Assembly (NCBI RefSeq): GCF_910596095.1
Contig: NC_056553.1
Span: 887,170 to 951,169, forward strand
Length of the DNA stretch: 64,000 nucleotides
Origin: Thunnus maccoyii
Lineage: Eukaryota; Chordata; Actinopteri; Scombriformes; Scombridae
Direction: 5' to 3'
The notes under the pieces are model-generated. The model was not told where the DNA came from, searched no databases, and was given only the letters and a program-made list of their open reading frames with translations. Positions 1 through 13,000 of the stretch are shown piece after piece. The position numbers were made by a program, and so were the translations under genes. Each line of letters starts with the position of its first letter. Within the stretch, counting starts at the first letter, position 1.

Positions 1-605
1 TCCACCACATCTCAGAGGATCATTTTGTACTTTTTACTGCACTACATTCATCTGACAGCTGGAGTTACTTTACAGATTAAGATTTTATACACAATCTCTT
101 TATCAAATAGTTTTCATCTGTAAATGATTGATAAAAGTCTACTTTTCCTTAAAAAAAAGATTAAAATTAACTTGAGAGCAAATTGCATCTTTCTCTCTTT
201 TGTAACCAAATGTAAACATTTTGTTAACACATTGATTTCAATTAAAAACAGGTTAAAATATTCAGCAGCAGGTTTGTTCACTTTATTTTAAGAAGAAATT
301 GTTTTTTAGATTTCAGCTGTAAAACCTAAATGTGAATAAAGTCGTTTGTAATAAAATTATGCTTCTACTGACCAACTGCTTACACATTTATATACTAATT
401 ATGTTAAATATTAGATTATATTATATTCTCACACGTTACCACCATGAGGCATCAGTACTTTGACTTTTTATACTTAAAGAACATTTAGCTGATAATACTT
501 TTGTACTTTTACATAAATTAAATGCAGTACTTTTACTTGTATTACATTACAGTTGGCTAATGGAGTATTTATATTGTTACTGCAGTAAAGGATGTGAGCT
601 GCCGT
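1..605 (-). repeat. hAT-like non-autonomous element, copy 1 (truncated by window edge)
   Basis: AT-rich sequence whose left part (about 1-110) resembles the better preserved copies at 960-1640, 37190-37640 and 46379-47340. The end near 590-605 carries the pattern of a terminal repeat, the motif gcagtaaaggat, which reappears inverted near 46400. It is more diverged than the other copies and its other end lies off the window. The hAT label is from memory of similar teleost elements. No gene is seen here. Confidence 0.5.
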
Positions 606-959
606 TACATAAAGTACTTTGTATTCCCGGTAACAGCAGAAGTAACGTTACTCCGTTACACCAGCTAGCTGTTAAAGTGTTTACTTTACTATAATCAGTT
701 ACTGAGGTTTTTCTTACCAGAAGCATCGTGGAAGCAGAATTTTCTCGGTTTTCAGATCCAGAAACAAAACTCAGCGATAAACGGTTTGTTCAGACGACAT
801 TTTGTGTGTTTAAACGTGTTAAACTGACAGTTTGTAACGCAGTAAATGTAAAGTTTTAACTGTTTTTAACTGTGACTCGTGAAACTCGAAGTGTTGATGT
901 TTTTATCCTCCAGCTGCTGCTATACTGCCCCCTGCAGACCGGAGGCTGAACCGCAGCGG

Positions 960-1640
960 CGGAAAGTACATTTACTCCAGTACCTCTACTACTACTTTAT
1001 ACTTCCACTCCACTACATTTCAGAGGGAAATATTGTACTTTCTACTCCACTACATTTATTTTACAGCTTTAGTTACTTTTCAGATGAAGATTTGACACAA
1101 TGGATAATATAACAAGCTTTTAAAATACAACACATTGTTAAAGATGAAACCAGTGGTTTCCAACCTTTTTGGCTTTTGACGTCTTACAAAAAGCAGTGTG
1201 TAGTCGGGGTCACATTTCACATGTCTATGAGTTGTTAACAGCTCCACCAAATAGTGATTTTTCCCTCTAAACCTCTCACATGCTTTCATTTCAATAAATG
1301 TTCAAATGATCCAATATTTCAGCAAAAATCAAAGATTAGAGAAAAAGTCCAAAAACTGAAAACAGATTTGTGTATCAGAACTTTGTTTTTTCTTCTTTCC
1401 TCTCCCATTAATCATCTCACAACCCCTCAGATTTATCTGCTGACCCTTTGGAGGGGCCCGACCCCTAGGTTGGGAACCACTGGACTAAACTAGCTAACTG
1501 TATATAAAGTAGTGTAAACTAGCTCCACTTCCAGCAGCTACAACAGTAACATGCTGCTCTAACACTGATGCTTCACTATTAATAATCTAATGATATCATA
1601 TATAATAATATATCAGTCAGAGGGACCAAACCACTACTTT
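960..1640 (-). repeat. hAT-like non-autonomous element, copy 2
   Basis: Inverted relative to the copies at 37190 and 46379, with near-identical stretches. It contains the same 69-codon open frame (1080-1289, minus) as the other copies, but this is shared repeat sequence and not a gene. Its right end (about 1620-1640, agggaccaaaccactacttt) is the reverse complement of 46615-46634. Confidence 0.75.
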
Positions 1641-1644
1641 CAAT

Positions 1645-2110
1645 GGGGGTCAATGGAGGTGAGGATGGACTCAATGATGGCAATGTAGAAATGCACCATC
1701 ATTAACTTTGGAAGGTTGAACTTCTTCAGCTGCTGCAGGAAGTACATCCTCTGCTGAGCCCTCTTGGAGAGGGAGCTGATGTTCTGCTCCTGCTAATGAT
1801 GATGATGATGGTTCCCAGGAATCTGCCCTGTGTTTAAAATGTTGAGTTCCAAATTGTTTTGTCCGCACCAAGTCACCAGATGGTCAACCTCCCATCTGTA
1901 GGCAGTCTCATCCCCACCAGAGATGAGCCCCCAATGAGGGTGGTGTCATCTGCAACTTCAGGAGTTTGACGGAGTGATGACTGGAAGTGCAGCTGTTGGT
2001 GTACAGGGGGAAGAGAAGTGGAGAAAGGACACAGCCTTGTACCAACGCTGATTGTCCAGGACTCAGCGATGTTTCCCCAGCTTCATGTGCCGCTTCCTGT
2101 CAGACAGGAT
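1645..2110 (-). mobile_element. Rex1-like LINE reverse transcriptase fragment (degenerate)
   Basis: Read on the minus strand, pieces of a non-LTR reverse transcriptase appear in different frames: QGCVLSPLLFPLYTN, then the catalytic-box remnant ADDTTLIGG, then a C-terminal part containing SLSKRAQQRMYFLQQLKKF and FYIAIIESILTS. The pieces are separated by frameshifts, so the copy is dead. Their order and wording match teleost Rex1/Babar (CR1-group) LINEs from memory. Confidence 0.8.
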
Positions 2111-3902
2111 AGATAGATAGATATCAACTATATATCATCAGGCCTGGAGAAATTTCTAACATATAGTCTAGTCTGCATTACAAACTGGAGGAGTTTGAAA
2201 GACTGGCTGCATGCCAACACTCACCCTTGCAGTCTTGAGCACTTGAGAGCGTGTTCACATGCTGCCAGGTAGCAGACAGGTGTGTTCACATTCAAAGCAA
2301 CATCTGTATCCAACAATGTACCACGGTGTATCGCGCAACACCTGTCTATTGGCTGGTTTTAGGACAAACAATAATCAACTGACAAGAAGAAGTTTGTAAG
2401 TTGGATTTAGTTTGAATATTTTTATTCATATCCAAACAGTAAATGATGGTGGAGCCTCCACAGATGGTTATCGCATGATATTAACAAAGTGTCTGTTCTT
2501 CTTGATGAGACTAATATCATTTTATATCTGACACAGTCAAAATAAATATTAAATAGCATATCCATCATCAACAATTTACAGAAATGTTTTTTTCTTAAAA
2601 AATGTTATCAGACAGAAACCTTTTATAATAATATCGTATTATGTCTCTTTTATGTTCAGTAAACCTGCAAGCTCTTAGATGACTTGATTTAATTGCTTTG
2701 CATTTCTCCTTTCAGTTCCTGTTTTTAATTGTCATCTGATTGTAACTGTAACACTGTTTTGTTGACTTTATTGTCCCTGAGGGGAAATTTGACTTGGGCA
2801 GTTGTGCTACACACTACTGCAATCAACTTAAATATGTAACCAACAAACAGTACAGTGGTACATCAAAGACACAATAATAATTTATATAAAACAAAATAGG
2901 AAAGATATATGAAATATTGCACTTGCCTGTGAGGTAAAAGATATAAATACATAGAGATAAAAATTAGGAATTAATCATAAAAACCATAAAACCATAATTC
3001 ATAATGCATAAAGCTAAAAGCTACATTGTCCCCTAACTTATAAAGCACTACATAAGTACAGACTGAACTGGTTGTTTGTTGAGAAGTGCTATAGATGTTG
3101 AGAGGAGGGAAAGCTCAGAGTGGTTGTTTTTACATTTGCTGGCTCTGTAACGTCTATCTGAAGGTAATAGTTCATATTCAGAATTCAGTGTGCATGTCTT
3201 ACAACAGTTCTCAACTGCTTCGACTCCACTCTTACTTCAACAAATCATAGGGGCTTAGTTGTGCCATGTGCAGTATCTGTATTTGAGTGCGTGACTACAT
3301 TCTGTGGTCTGAACAAATACTGAGACTGTGACAGGAACCCGAACTACGTCACACAAAGCCACCTGTCTACTTGCAAATACCGCAAATGTGGGTGTTGGGA
3401 CGGACCCAATGTTTAACAGGCAGGAAGCTCTAATGAAAGACACTATCTAGGTGCATTATGGGAAATGCATGATCCAGTGTTTTAGGACTTTGATTTTAAC
3501 CATTCTGTTTTTAATCTGTCTCTCACAAGTCCAGCTGCTTTATGAAAGAGACACTGAATCACTGCTGAGCTCCTGTAAGTAGTTATGAGTCCAGTTTACA
3601 AAAAAATAACAAGTCTGAATGTGAAATTAGTAGAATAATCTATGTCTAGTATTACATATGTATGTAGAGACTGATTATTTGCTGTTATATTTAATCTAAC
3701 CTTTAATACTGGAAAATAAGCATTTGATCACGTGTGTGTGTGTGTGTGTGTATGTGTGTGTTTGTGTGTTTGTGTGTTTCTGCAGAGGCGTTTACAACAA
3801 CTTCCTGGTTTTTTCCAGTTATGGGTGTGACTCTTGTACTGACTTGTTTCTCTTGAGTCTTGTGTTCAGAGCTCACAGTTAATGTTTCTGATGTTTCTCT
3901 CA
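2111..3902. other. Upstream flank of the NLRC3-like gene
   Basis: No coding region recognised. Around 2755-2800 there is a LINE-type 3' end signature (ttattgtccctgaggggaaa). A GT-rich microsatellite lies at 3731-3780. 3440-3480 resembles 5310-5365, in intron 1 upstream of exon 2, which fits segmental duplication of the exon with its flank. A splice acceptor (ctctcag) ends at 3902, so a 5' non-coding exon probably lies upstream within or before this stretch. Confidence 0.5.
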
Positions 3903-3914
3903 GACTGATGGAAG

Positions 3915-4042
3915 ATGAGTGATTTGGAGGAAGAGCAGGATGGAGCAGAGTCTCTAATATCCAGCTGTGTGTCTATGAAGAGTGACCAATCCAAAGATGA
4001 TCCTCCACACTTCAGTAATGAACCTGGACCCTCTTCGTGTTT
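3915..4042 (+). CDS. NLRC3-like exon 1: start codon and N-terminal peptide repeat 1
   Basis: Encodes residues 1-42, with a charged start followed by [19 protein letters not shown] and a SNEPGPS tail. Donor gtaagt at 4043. This peptide is repeated in exons 2 and 3. In teleost NLRs it lies between the start and the RING/FISNA part; no function is established to my knowledge. Confidence 0.85.
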
Positions 4043-7000
4043 GTAAGTGCTGTTAACTATATTTCAAGCCCATCTACTGGTGTCCATATTAACGGATCAC
4101 TTGGTCTTTCTGTCTGTGAGAAAGCTGAGAAGAGTCACCATTTTAGATTTGCTTTTGTAACGATGTGTTGATGTGATCACGGCATTTTTCTTGTGTTTTT
4201 CCTTCAGGTTAGGGACTTTGGTGTTACAAGGCTACAATAAAAACATGTTGTGGTGTACATGAGGTTAACCCTTACATACCATTCAGGTCAAATTTGACCC
4301 ACTTTTAAGTTTGAGTACAGTAATAACACCTAAAAACACTGCCCTTCTTTTAGAGTGAAATTATATGACTTTTCCCAAAGTAACCCAGAATATATAAAAA
4401 TGGAAATATTTCACAACTTTGTTTTTATTTTTGTGTGGCTTATACACATTTTACAACAGTAGAGATTGTTCTGGGTTCAATTTGACTCATGTTTATTCAA
4501 AAACCACATTTCAAAAATGTTCTTTACATTCAATAGCATTCATTGAAATCATGATGGCTGACACATTCTCCTGCTGTTGGGAACAAAGGACCATAATAAT
4601 AATAATGGTATTTATGAATGAAAAATAGATATGTGCTTCAGACATTTGGTATAGAGACTAATTATGAGTCAGAATATAATCAGTATGTGTGGGTTAAAGC
4701 CACTTTGTGTAGAATTAGGAGATGTTTTGCCATCAGAATAATTTGAAAACATCTGAATACCTTTCTAGGGAGGAATATTATTTACTGACATTCACATTTC
4801 TTTGTTATCTGCCTTATTCACTCTTTTTAACATTCATTTCCAGTTTTTTCCACTGAGCATTGTACTGGGATTATTCTTTTTAAATGACAGACAAGATGAG
4901 AGTCTCTTCTATCAATTACTCTATTGTTGTTACTTAACTTACGTAACCAGAACTAGCAGTCTGTTAGTTCTACAGAGTGCTATGTGTGTATGTGGAGAAA
5001 ACAGCGGCTAGTAAAGGGTTAATACTCCTGCTGCAGTTCTCAGATGTAAGCCTGTCCAAACAAAGCTGCAGGGTGTATGTGTCATCATCAACTGTCATTT
5101 AATTGATTCCATTCACACCAAAGAAACAAAAGTAACTGGCACCACCTATTTTACACAAGAGTCAGTTTACTCAGCATGAGGAGTACCACTCATGTGTCCA
5201 ATGTTTTCTTGGGGAATACAGGAGCTTTCTAAAGTTTGAAAAAATAACCCTGATGATGTCACAGTGATGCCAGTAGGGTATTTTAGGTTGGGCTTGGAGA
5301 CTACAAATGAGACTGCGAAAGAAAGATACTATCCAGTTGCATTGTGGGAAATGTATGATCTAGTGTTATGGGGGCCAAACCTAAGAGTTTTAGGAACACT
5401 ATTCCTAAGCTTAGGTGCTGCTGACTGGAATGCATGATCTCCCTGAGTCTTAAAATGTGTCCAAGGGACACTCAGAAGACCCTGGGTCAAGGACCTAGGA
5501 GCTTGACTAGTGGTGCGGGGGTCCACAATATCATGTGGGCTCTATAATATATAACATGATATGATATGATGATATGAATATGATAACATGAATGTCTGTA
5601 CAATACATCCATGATGATTGCTCTGCAATAAATAACACTGTTGTAAATCTTAACACGTGTAAAATCCGTTTCATGTTTTCAGAGGTCAACTCAGCCAGCA
5701 GAGAGCAGAGTCTCTAATATCCAGCTGTCTGTCTATGAAGAGTGATTGGTCCAAAGATTCACCTCCAAACTTCAGTAATGAACCTGGACCCTCAGACACA
5801 AAGTAAGAGAGAGTTTCAACTGTGAGCTGAACTAGGAAGTGAAAATGCTCTAAAATACTTGTTTTCATGAAGCAGATCTATGAGTGCAGAAACGTTGGTC
5901 CACTCTAAGAATGTTTTTTATTCATTCATTTGCAGAAGTTGAAATTACAGCAGTGATTTGCAAATGTACAGTCAAAATCTGAATGAATGCACAAGCTGCA
6001 AAACTTGTAATATATGTACAGTTTTTTACTGTCTGTACAGGACGTTTTCAAATCATGCCAAAACCTGAGATTTTTGTTGCAAAAGTGATTTGTACTGTAG
6101 ATACAGAACAAAGTGAACCACACCCCCCAGTTGGTTTCTGCCTTCACCACTGTCAACCATCTGGTAAAGCTGACATCTAAAATAAAGATACTGCTGCTTT
6201 GCAAAAAGGGGATTTAAAGTTAAAAAAGTTTTACTTTTCAAACCAGTAGAACAGTTAGACTGGGCATTGCTTCTGTTTTATTCTTTGGGTTCAAACAGCA
6301 TAGTTTTTACACAACTTTTAAACTTTTTAAGTTTGGAGGCCAAAGACTCTGTGAGGTTAATAATAAAACTCAATGAAAGTTACTGTAAAGAGTACCGATG
6401 CCGTGCTCAGCAACACAAACAAAACTGTATTCATGTTATGATTAAAAATACCTTATGCTTGGATATGATGTTCGTTATAGACAGTCTAATCAATGATCAA
6501 CTTGAGCTAGTGTGGGGTGGCCATGGCATAGCAAACTTATATGAATGGTAGGTGATCAAAATGTGTCAATACAGACATTCAGTGCATCATATTGCTCATG
6601 TTACTCATGTTAGCATCCATTTTAATGTTTCTATTCAGTTTTCTATTCCATGTATATTACATTTTCCATTTCCACTGATCACAGTCTCTGGGAAGAAGTG
6701 GTTATTTAAACATGTCTATTTTTGATCAGTAACTCTGCTCAGGATAGGCTACTCATTTTCTAAGCATATTTACTCCACTACAGCCGCTTCCCTGTATTAT
6801 TATATATGACTTCAGGATGGAATGAGTATTTTTTGCTGTTTAGTTGGATGATGAAGAAACCATTCTGAATATGTCACATAAAGAAAAAAATCTTAAAAAG
6901 TAATGCCAGACTGTTTCTGCTATCGAAGCAAAGAGCTGAAAAGGAGTTAATGACTGATGAGTCTATCTGACTGAAATGTTGCATTTATATTCATGGGAGC

Positions 7001-10000
7001 CAATTAACAGTGTTGATTATTTCTTTTAATAAAAGACAAGCTTTCGTTTTTATTTCCGACTATCATCACATTGTTGTCTCATGTTATTTTGAGTTGCAGT
7101 GATGAAATCAGAGGTTAAAATCATTCACACTGTCAGCTGTCACTCAGGGGATAAAATAAACTTTGCACAATTAAAATGCAGCTAAAATCATCATCATGTG
7201 TTTAGTGTTGTACACTAGCCAGAGTGGAATCAGAAAGTCTGGGACAATAACATGTTTCTACTGTCCTATAAAAATATTTATTGCTCTTTTTTACTTGTCA
7301 CTGTATTGTAACTCAGGACTTTTGTCCATGTCGGGATCCTGTAGGAATAATGACTCCATTGATCTGATTGGTCAGTGTTTGGAGTGTTGACAGGTTGTTA
7401 TCCAATCCTCTGAAGTTAACCTGCTCCGGAGCAGGTTAGCTGTTCAGTATAAGTTACCATGGTGATGTACCCCGGTAAGAAGTGAACCACTGTTAGGACT
7501 GAAAACCCAGAGTTAAACCTGAAATTACCTAGCTAACCCCAAATCCTGCTTCGTAGTACAGGCCTCAGGTGTACAGGGGAAAGCAGCCTGAGCAGGACTA
7601 TGGCAACGCATGAGGAACACAAGGGGTTACAAACTGACAAGACTAAAACCAAAGGAAGGCAGAGACAAAGCTAAAGCTAAAGAAAATCCTGGACTCATAG
7701 GGAAAACAATACCAAGCTTAAGCACTACACAAACAAACAAACGCAAATGGCAAATGCAGTAATCACAAACAACTTGTAAACCAGGGCACATACAAAACAC
7801 ACACAGAGCAACACCAAAACCCCCAAAACACAAAAAGTCCAGAAACAGAGTCCATAACACTGAAAACCAGCTGATGGTCATCAGTAGTGAAGGAAGCTGC
7901 CAAGCTGAAGAAGGAGCTCTGAAGCAAAAGCTCCAGTGTGGGAGGACTTTGATGGGAACTGTTCAGGGACTGTATTGTTGGGCAATGGAAGCAGCATTAA
8001 GGACACTCTTTGTGGAAACTGTTTCATGCCACCAGTCACTGAGAGAGTTTAAATGTTCTGAAATGGCAAGGAACTAGGGGTTGACAAATTTGCCCTGAGA
8101 TGCTGATGGCTCTGGATAGTGCTGGGCTGTTTAAGGTGACATGCAGGTCACGGATAATCCAGCTCACTTTCCCTGGGAAAGCTTATGCCAGTGTGAAAAA
8201 GAGACTCCAGTCGATATTGAACCTCAGATTCAGGAGGACCAGTGGACCAGTTGCAAGAATACTGGAGGGGTCACAGGAGTTTGCCTATCCAGTCCACAGG
8301 TGCTTTGTGGCCTCAGTGAATGCCATGACTTTGTCCCCCCGGGTGTCTTGCCAGGGGTACTACAGCGAAATATGGGGTAGTATGGAAGTTGGGCCAATAT
8401 GTGGAAGTTAGGTGACCTGGCTGAGTGCCAGGTCATCAGGTGTGGTTGTTATGGTTTGGAGTGGGAACAAGGTTTTGTGACCTATCAATGCTGAAATACG
8501 TCAGCTTACCAGAACAACAGGAATCATCTGCGCTGTGTGTGTATGTGTGTACCACACACACACATAGTGCAGAGACGCCTATCCACATTTGGTCAAAATC
8601 CAAGATGAGTGAAAATTGAGTAATGTCCCTCCTTTCCTTAGAATTAAGGGAGTCAAGGAGTCTGGAAAAACAGGAAACTTAGCTGACACGCGATACACAT
8701 GCAATACTCACATATAGCCTGGTTTCGGTATGAAAAGGCATGTCATGTATGATAGCCTCAGGATCTGTGACCATCAGCTTGCAGTTGAGTATGAAAGGGT
8801 GGGGATGAGAGTCAGCACCTCTAAGTCACAGCCCATGGTAATATGATGGATTGATCACTCAAGATTGGGAGTCAGTTGTTGCTCCAAGTGATGCACTTGT
8901 TCACCAGGTGTGAACAGGTGTGGTGTCAGCATTATTGGAGGTGTTGTACTGTACTGTTCACGAGGGAGCTGAGACACGGAAATACACGTTCACAGTTGGA
9001 AATGCACACTGCACAGCAAGAAACTAGGCACCATGTTCTATGCAACACAGTTGCATATATGTGATATGTTCAAACTGTGGAAAGTGTCCACAGACGTCCA
9101 ATCATAGTAGTGTTTAATTTCTGACAGGGATTAGAAGTTTTATATCTGTGAAGCAGCAGGACAGGTGCCAAGTTTCTTGCTGTGCAGTGTGCATTTCTGA
9201 CTGTGAACATGTATGTCAAGTATCCGTAAAAAGATTTAATTTTCACCGCAGCACAACTAAACTGTCAGTAATAGTTTACGCAGCACAACTAAACTGTGTC
9301 AGTAAGTTTTCACTGCAGCACTGAACTGAACTGTGACCCCAAAACCGAGGTACATACCAAACCATGAATTTTGTGTACCATTACATCCCTAGGCCTTACT
9401 AATAACCATATCTGAAAACATAACACGAGCTAAAGACCTTACTGATCTTTCTGATCTTTCTTTCTGAACTTACTTATCTTTTTATTTATTCGGCCATTCT
9501 TGGTCTGCTTCCATCTTACCAACAGATCTACGTCCTTCAGAAAAGTATGGGAAGTTATTGTCTTTGCTCCCAGGACTTATTCCTACTATTTGTCCCTAAA
9601 GCCCTTACTGAACAGGGGAAAAGGGTGTTTAAGTATTCTGCTCCCTCTGCTTGGAATCAGTTGCACAGTTACCTGAATCATCAGGAGCTGGTCTCACAGG
9701 ATGCATTTAAAGTAATCCTAATTGACTTGGAGGCAGGCACATATGGCTGCAGATGTTTTGACTTTCATTTTGCCCTGTTTGATCCCTGATGTTGATAACT
9801 TGTGACAAATACTGATGAATATTTTGATACTTTATGATTCTGTAATTTACTCGTTATTTTCATCGTAAAATTTATGTTTTTTATGTTTGCAACCCTAGTA
9901 ATTGTGCTGCTACATGTCTTGGCCAGAATGCTCTTGTAAAAGAGATATTTAATTTCAATGAGACTTTTCCTGGTTAAATAAAGGTTAAAAAATCCACAAA

Positions 10001-13000
10001 CTTCACCAAAACCAACACAGTGTGGGCACAAACCAATATGCCTAGTTTTTCTACCAACGTTTAACTATGTGAGTGAAAATGTAAAGGGGTACCCACACTT
10101 GGATGGAATAGATGGATAATTGAAAATATTTCTCTTTTCAGGGATCAGTACCAGAGAGCAGAGTCTCTAATATCCAGATCTCTGTCTATGAAGAGTGACT
10201 GGTCTAAAGATTCCCCACCAAACTTCAGTAATGAACCTGGACCCTCAGACACAAAGTAAGAGATGGTTTCTACTGCTTTACCTAATTGAGGAGAAAGTCA
10301 AAAGCCTATGTTGTACCAGTCTGTATAAGCGTTGTCAATCCAATCCATACCAGGAATGTTTTTATAAATCAAAGATAGTAATGATGGTATGAGGTAAAAC
10401 CAAAGGTAAAACAGTAAAACTCGCTGGGCCATGATGCTGTAGTTGAAGTGAGCCAGGCTTTACCTGTCCTTTTATTTACCACTACAAATAGTCATGTGAT
10501 TCATTGTTAATATAAAAACTATATTATAGCTATTTTAATTCATAATAATACATACAACAATACATTTTTTCTATTTGTGAGCAGTGAAGGTTCAGTGGAG
10601 GAGCAGCTGTCCTGCTGTGCTTTGTGTCAGGACGTCCTGCAGGATCCAGTCTCTACCAGCTGTGGACACTGGTTCTGCAGTCAGTGCATCATCTCATGCA
10701 GGGACCAGTCTGCTCCATCAGGACAGTCCTCCTGTCCCCAATGTGGAAAAAGATCCAGACCAAGACCAAGACTGCAGACAGACAGTCAGACAAGCCCCAT
10801 GCAAAGTAAGACTGTAGTTCTTCTGAAAATGGGACTTGTATTGGTAAAACCTTTTCCCAATTTTGTTTAATTTCAAATGATGTAAAACTTTTCCTCTCAT
10901 TTTCGTTCTTCTATGACTGATTGTGTAAATATTGAAAAGAAACAGAAAAGAAAGACCAATTTCATCGTAAGATACAACATTATATTACATTCTGGATGTG
11001 CTCTGCTCTCTATTGAGCTATTGTTATTGGTTAACCCCACTAAGCCTTTGCCTTGAGCTCCGAGACAGAATGATGCACTCACTTCAAGCGGAAGCATACC
11101 CTATAAATCTTCAGCTTACCTTGAGACACTTCTGCACTACAACATCAGATACAGAAGACCCTTTATCCCACATCAGACTACATAATTTACAATGGACAAG
11201 ACCTGTGAGATCTCACCTGTGAGCCTCATCTGTTTCTTGCTTCCACAGGAGGAGCGATATAATGGTTTTGATCAAATTAATTAAAAAGCAAAATTCATGC
11301 TAAGAGACAACCTGACTGTAATGGATGCTCACACACATACTCTTTCCCGGTACTAGTCAAGCAGCTGTCACTGTGTGATTGGTCACACAGCCCTCTAAAC
11401 AAGCGTGACATGGTGTCAGGAGGGCAACTCCACCCAGACATGGTACAGCAGATTTGGCATTGCTGTTGCTGGTCCAATAGTCAACTTTTTTCACAAATAG
11501 AAAAAGCACAGTGTTACTTGTGATTTTCAATGAGGTTACGAGAATCTACTTTTTACTGGGAGTGCATGCTTGCTCATTCTGTGTAGCCTCAAGGCCTACT
11601 GTGGGAATTTCTGTCCAGTAAGCAATGACGTGATAAAGAGGAAACCAAAACCCCAAGAGCATTATAAACCCCAGATTGACTGTGTTTGTGTCCCATAAAG
11701 TCCACTATTAACTGAAAGACCTCATGGTGGATGCTCTATTATTATCTATTGTAAAGGCCCTGTCCTATAGAAGAGTCCTGTGTTGATATCAAATTATTAT
11801 TTATATATTATTATTTATTATTCTATTTATTATCAAATGATCAAGACCTTGACCATTTCTGTTATGTTCTGTTATTTCTGAATGAAAATATAATTAACCT
11901 CACCTTAGTCAAACATGTCACCTCAGTTCAGTCTTTTGTTTTCCATTTTAAGACTTCAAACAAGGTACCAAAGGTCATTTTTGCCTAAGAAACCCTTTGG
12001 TAAATTATTCCAGCAAAGCAACGGGGGACAAATCATGGTCTTGTTGGTATTACAAATGACAAGCTGATGGAGACGTGAGTGCACCAATTCTTGCCTTGGA
12101 GGGTTAACCAATAGCAGTTCATAAGAGGTCTACACAAATGCTCGTAATACTGATATCATTCAGGGTAACTATTACATTACTTATGATTTATTATCTTCCA
12201 GAAGAAAGCAGTCTGCAGAGGGTTTTAGATGAACATAAAATCCATCTAAGAAGAAGATGTGAATTTGCAATAGAAGGAAGTGATGAAGCAGGAAGTGGAA
12301 CCATCCTCAACAGGATCTACACTGAGCTCTACATCACAGAGGGACAGAGTGAAGACGTTAATACCCAACATGAGGTGAGGCAGCTTGAAACAGCTTCCAA
12401 GATGATGACCCTCCAGGATGCTCCAATCAAGTATCATGACATCTTTAAAGTCTTACCTGACCAACAGAAATACATCAGAGTTGTTCTGACGAACGGTGTC
12501 GCTGGTGTTGGAAAAACCTTCTCAGTGCAGAAGTTCACTCTGGACTGGGCAGAGGGCTTGGAAAACCAAGATGTCAGTCTGGTGATTCTGCTTTCACTCA
12601 GGGAGCTGAACTTGATCAAAGATGAGCAGTATAGTCTTCTCATGCTGATCCATGTTTTCCATCCAACATTACAGAAGGTCACAGCAAAGAAGCTCGCTGT
12701 CTGTGAAGTTCTGTTCATCTTTGACGGCCTGGATGAAAGCAGACTCTCATTGGATTTCCACAACAATGAGGTTGTGTCTGATGTCACACAGAAGTCATCA
12801 GTCAATGTGCTGTTGACAAACCTCATCAAGGGGAAGCTGCTTCCCTTGGCTCTCATCTGGATAACTTCCCGACCTGCAGCAGTCAGTCAGATCCCTCGAA
12901 CATGTGTTGACAGGGTAACAGAGGTTCGAGGCTTCACTGATGCCCAGAAGGAGGAGTACTTCAGGAGGAGATTCAGTGATGAAGAGCTGTCCGGCAGAAT

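Noticed and set aside
5926-6551. Overlapping frames of 60-94 codons on both strands in NLRC3-like intron 2
   Set aside because: AT-rich chance frames with no domain, no repeat support and no splice sites that keep the gene's phase.
12434-12856. 140-codon open frame on the minus strand
   Set aside because: Antisense shadow of the FISNA-NACHT exon, with no domain or splice support.
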